A stretch of 64,000 nucleotides of DNA from assembly GCF_042180575.1 (NCBI RefSeq), contig NZ_CP170094.1, forward strand, positions 806,001 through 870,000. The letters run 5' to 3'. This document shows, in pieces, positions 61,291 to 64,000 of this stretch. How positions within the stretch are numbered: the first letter of the stretch is position 1; each line of letters begins with the position of its first letter. A program made the translations under genes and the position numbers. The notes beneath the pieces were generated by a model. That model was not told the DNA's origin and did not search any database. It saw only the letters and a list, made by a program, of their open reading frames with translations. Origin of the DNA: Bernardetia sp042180575 (lineage in GTDB: Bacteria; Bacteroidota; Bacteroidia; Cytophagales; Bernardetiaceae).

Positions 61291-62220
61291 ATGAGTCTGA
61301 GTGTCAATCATTTACTAGGAATAAAAGACCTAACCAAAGCTGATATTTTGCATATTTTTGAAATGGCAGAGCAGTTTAAAGAAGTCATTAATCGTCCTAT
61401 CAAGAAAGTTCCTTCCTTACGTGACATTACGATTGCTAATGTTTTTTTTGAAAACTCTACTCGTACTCGTATTTCTTTTGAGTTAGCTCAAAAACGTCTT
61501 TCTGCTGATGTCGTTAATTTTTCGGCAAGTAATAGTTCTGTTTCGAAAGGGGAAACGCTTCTTGATACAGTCAATAATATTTTGGCTATGAAAGTAGATA
61601 TGATTGTGATGCGTCATTCTAGCGCAGGTGCGCCCCATTTTTTATCCAAACATATCAATGCAGCTATCGTAAATGCAGGTGACGGAACACACGAACACCC
61701 AACTCAAGCACTTTTAGATACATTTTCAATCAGAGAAAAACTAGGCGATGTAGAAGGAAAAAAAGTAGCCATTATTGGAGATATTTCACATTCAAGAGTG
61801 GCTCTTTCAAATATTTTTGCACTCCAAAAACTAGGTGCAGAGGTTACTCTTTGTGGAATGCCTACACTTATTCCAAAATTTATAAATCAGTTAGGTGTAA
61901 AGGTAAGCTATAATCTTAGAGAAACTTTAGAATGGTGTGATGTTGCAAATGTTTTGCGTATTCAACTGGAAAGACAAGATGTAAAAAATATTCCTTCACT
62001 GCGTGAATACTCCCTTTATTATGGAATAAACAAAGAGTTATTAGATTCTCTCAATAAAGAAATTGTCATTATGCACCCTGGACCAATTAATAGAGGTGTA
62101 GAAATAGACAGTGATGTAGCCGATTCTGAACACTCAATTATCCTTAATCAAGTGGAAAATGGAGTAGCTATACGAATGGCTGTTTTGTATCTTTTGGCAG
62201 AAAAAATTAATAGGAATTAG
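61291..62220 (+). CDS. pyrB: Aspartate carbamoyltransferase catalytic subunit
   Basis: 309 residues. Carbamoyl phosphate plus aspartate to N-carbamoylaspartate, the second step of pyrimidine synthesis. Signature motifs: FENSTRTRISFELA (carbamoyl-phosphate binding, about 50-64), THEHPTQALLDTFSI (near 130), IIGDISHSRVALSN and MHPGPINRGVEID (near 260). Length is normal. No pyrI or pyrC adjacent; in many Bacteroidota pyrB is separate. The stop codon merges into a heptamer repeat array. Confidence 0.95.
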   Translation: MSLSVNHLLGIKDLTKADILHIFEMAEQFKEVINRPIKKVPSLRDITIANVFFENSTRTRISFELAQKRLSADVVNFSASNSSVSKGETLLDTVNNILAMKVDMIVMRHSSAGAPHFLSKHINAAIVNAGDGTHEHPTQALLDTFSIREKLGDVEGKKVAIIGDISHSRVALSNIFALQKLGAEVTLCGMPTLIPKFINQLGVKVSYNLRETLEWCDVANVLRIQLERQDVKNIPSLREYSLYYGINKELLDSLNKEIVIMHPGPINRGVEIDSDVADSEHSIILNQVENGVAIRMAVLYLLAEKINRN

Positions 62221-62262
62221 TGATTAGTGATTAGTGATTAGTGATTAGTGATTAGTGATTAG
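62221..62262. repeat. Perfect TGATTAG heptanucleotide array (x6)
   Basis: Six exact TGATTAG units start immediately after the pyrB stop; the end of pyrB (ATTAG) supplies a partial preceding unit and TGA a partial following one. In-phase slippage would change the 3' region of the pyrB message. ACTGATTACTGATT at 62475-62488 beside rarA is a related two-unit trace. Confidence 0.9.
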
Positions 62263-62347
62263 TGAAAAATTTCTTTTTAGGTTTTCTGTTTTGATTATTT
62301 TTCTTTATTTTCATTGAATTAATTAAATAAAAACTATACTTTTGATT

Positions 62348-62437
62348 ATGACTATTGAAGAATTGGAAGCTAAATTACGTAAAGGTACATCTCGTTTTAC
62401 AGAAAATAGTGAGAAGCAAAATGAAACAGTGTCATAA
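62348..62437 (+). CDS. Possible very small ORF (29 aa)
   Basis: MTIEELEAKLRKGTSRFTEN-SEKQNETVS. Charged and helix-like at the start, with no recognised family. It could be a truncated antitoxin-like or regulatory peptide, or random. The gap it sits in (62263-62487) holds little else. Confidence 0.2.
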   Translation: MTIEELEAKLRKGTSRFTENSEKQNETVS

Positions 62438-62487
62438 ATCCGTAATTTCATTGAAATTAACTGGTAACTATTTTACTGATTACTGAT

Positions 62488-63810
62488 TCAATAATTGTAT
62501 TTCTCTTTCCAACGTTCTTTCAAAAACTGTCGTATTCCATTCTCTCTTGCATTATTTGCAGGTTCATAGAGTTTTGTATTGGCAAGTTCCTTTGGAAAAT
62601 ATTCTTGTTCTGCAAAATTATTGGCGTTATTATGGGAATAGTTATAGTTTTTTCCGTAGCCTTGTTGTTTCATTAATTTTGTAGGTGCATTTCGAAGATG
62701 CAACGGAACAGGCAAATCTCCTTGTTCTTGTACTATTTTTCTAGCTGTTTTGATAGCAACATAAGACGCATTGCTTTTGGGAGAAGTTGCCAAATACGTA
62801 ACACATTGAGCCAAAACAATTTGAGCCTCTGGAAAACCGATTTGTGTAGCAGCTTGAAAAGTCGTTGTAGCCAAAACTAAAGCTGTCGGATTTGCATTTC
62901 CAATATCTTCTGATGCTGAAATAACCAAACGACGAGCAATAAATTTGACATCTTCGCCTCCTTCAATCATTCTAGCCAACCAATAAATAGCTGCATTTGG
63001 GTCGCTTCCACGAATAGATTTTATCAATGCTGAAACAATATCATAATGATTTTCGCCACTTTTATCATAAGAAGAAATGCGTTGTTGTGCCGACTGCATT
63101 ACTTTTTCATCTGTAACTTCAATCTTATTTTTGATTGTATTTCCTTCTTCGTCTTCATTATTCGGGAGATTAAAATTAGGTTCAGATTCTACAACCAGTT
63201 CAAAAAGATTCAATAGTTTTCGTGCATCTCCTCCCGAAATTCTAAAAAGTGCTTCATAAGATTTTATTTCAATCGTTTTCTTTTTGAGCTTAAAATCTTT
63301 TTCCATCGCTTGCTGCAAAAGCTGCTTTAATTCCTCTTCCGACAAAGGATTCAGAATATAAACCTGACAACGAGAAAGCAAAGCCGAATTTATCTCAAAA
63401 GAAGGATTTTCAGTTGTCGCACCAATAAGCGTAATCGTTCCACGTTCAACTGCTCCCAAAAGTGCATCTTGTTGAGATTTACTAAAACGATGAATTTCAT
63501 CAATAAAAAGAATTGCTCTAGTCTGTCTTTTTGCCGTTTCGATTACTTCTCTAACATCTTTTACACCAGCCGAAATCGCACTCAGCGTGTGAAAAGGACG
63601 TTTCAGAGCTTTAGCAATAAGTAAAGCAAGTGTAGTTTTGCCAATCCCAGGTGCGCCCCAAAGAATCATGGAAGGAACTGCACCAGACGAAATAACACGA
63701 GCAATTACACCATTTTGTCCAATTAAATGTTTTTGTCCGATGACTTCCTCTAAAGAAGTTGGTCGCATTCGTTCTGCTAAAGGTGGATTTTGTGAGGTTT
63801 GAGAGAGCAT
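62488..63810 (-). CDS. rarA: Replication-associated recombination protein A (RarA/MgsA)
   Basis: 440 residues. AAA+ ATPase of the RarA/clamp-loader-like group: LAERMRPTSLEEVIGQKHLIG at the start, Walker A GAPGIGKTTLALLIA (near 52-66), Walker B ILFIDEIHRFSKSQQDALL, sensor ATTENPSFEINSALLSRCQVY, then the tetramerisation domain with RMIEGGEDVKFIARRLVISASEDIGNANP and VPLHLRNAPTKLMKQQGYG. It acts at stalled replication forks and sets lagging-strand maturation. Motifs are complete. Confidence 0.93.
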   Translation of the reverse strand: MLSQTSQNPPLAERMRPTSLEEVIGQKHLIGQNGVIARVISSGAVPSMILWGAPGIGKTTLALLIAKALKRPFHTLSAISAGVKDVREVIETAKRQTRAILFIDEIHRFSKSQQDALLGAVERGTITLIGATTENPSFEINSALLSRCQVYILNPLSEEELKQLLQQAMEKDFKLKKKTIEIKSYEALFRISGGDARKLLNLFELVVESEPNFNLPNNEDEEGNTIKNKIEVTDEKVMQSAQQRISSYDKSGENHYDIVSALIKSIRGSDPNAAIYWLARMIEGGEDVKFIARRLVISASEDIGNANPTALVLATTTFQAATQIGFPEAQIVLAQCVTYLATSPKSNASYVAIKTARKIVQEQGDLPVPLHLRNAPTKLMKQQGYGKNYNYSHNNANNFAEQEYFPKELANTKLYEPANNARENGIRQFLKERWKEKYNY

Positions 63811-63820
63811 TTTTTTTGAG

Positions 63821-64000
63821 TTAAATTTCTTCTAAAGTAGAATTTCCTTTTGAGTTATCACCTGATGTCCATTGCCATTGTTCATGAAGACGGATTTTTC
63901 CATTTTCTAGCATTTCAGGCGTAGAATTACAAATTCCTGTCATTAATTCGCCTTTTTCATTGACTTGATGATAACGCATATCAATATTCCCATTTTCATC
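63821..64000 (-). CDS. C-terminal part of a conserved N-acetylglutamate-synthase-like protein (cut by window edge)
   Basis: 59 residues with a stop at 63821 and open to the window edge: DENGNIDMRYHQVNEKGELM, TGICNSTPEMLENGKIRLHE, QWQWTSGDNSKGNSTLEEI. It matches the C-terminus of small beta-barrel Bacteroidota proteins annotated as 'n-acetylglutamate synthase' (a name probably carried over by annotation transfer). The start lies outside the window. Confidence 0.6.
   Translation of the reverse strand, partial: DENGNIDMRYHQVNEKGELMTGICNSTPEMLENGKIRLHEQWQWTSGDNSKGNSTLEEI

Noticed and set aside
1..64000. CRISPR arrays, tRNA or rRNA genes
   Set aside because: No regularly spaced direct repeats of 25-40 bp, no cloverleaf sequences such as GGTTCGAATCC with acceptor pairing, and no rRNA-like conserved segments were seen on either strand.

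Overview
The window is AT-rich, densely coded DNA from a gliding-type Bacteroidota, most likely the Cytophagales and close to Bernardetia/Flexibacter litoralis. I infer this from a PorQ-type type IX secretion gene, a giant TANFOR-type secreted protein, a 7TMR-DISM/LytTR membrane regulator, many lipoproteins, rare Shine-Dalgarno sequences, TTG/TAnnTTTG promoter boxes, a Rho with a long charged insertion and a Thermus-type isocitrate dehydrogenase. No tRNA, rRNA or CRISPR array was seen. Gene names come from reading the translated sequence; no database was searched.

Layout. 1-16 kb: partial lipoprotein, M1 aminopeptidase, membrane LytTR regulator, then a co-oriented surface cluster (2050-aa TANFOR-type protein, FN3 protein, outer-membrane barrel). 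16-19 kb: isocitrate dehydrogenase, a 148-bp MITE with an 8-bp target duplication, a GNAT acetyltransferase and a small acidic protein. 19-25 kb: insertion-sequence zone with an intact ISL3 element and an IS256-family element split by an IS3-family element. 25-35 kb: sodium/solute symporter group, aldehyde dehydrogenase, DinB protein, arginine-type decarboxylase, MBL-fold lipoprotein, zinc-ribbon membrane protein and a deoxyribosyltransferase-like protein. 35-44 kb: DUF4129, Crp/Fnr regulator, cytochrome-b-like membrane protein behind a perfect FNR-type palindrome, DUF58, an IS200/RAYT transposase inside REP-like hairpins, PorQ, a DUF2157/GDYXXLXY pair, a REP-bearing MITE and decayed genes. 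44-54 kb: M23 peptidase, OmpA-like protein, repeat protein, LolD-like ATPase, GDPD lipoprotein, small barrel, TPR protein, TDO-family protein and GrpB. 54-64 kb: paralogous DUF937-like pair, Rho, a TetR/hydrolase module with three matching operators, sulfotransferase, PyrB, RarA and a truncated terminal gene.

The most notable pattern is the amount of small palindromic repetitive DNA. About 16 hairpin units related to CTACCAATATACAACTCC-N3/4-GGAGT occur in five clusters. One cluster encloses a Y1/HUH transposase, and two lie inside MITE-like elements with terminal inverted repeats. Other readable signals are a TetR operator set, an FNR-type box between a Crp-family gene and a membrane cytochrome-like gene, a duplicated 3' end of the decarboxylase gene downstream of an MBL gene, and an IS insertion whose removal with one 3-bp duplication restores the interrupted transposase frame.
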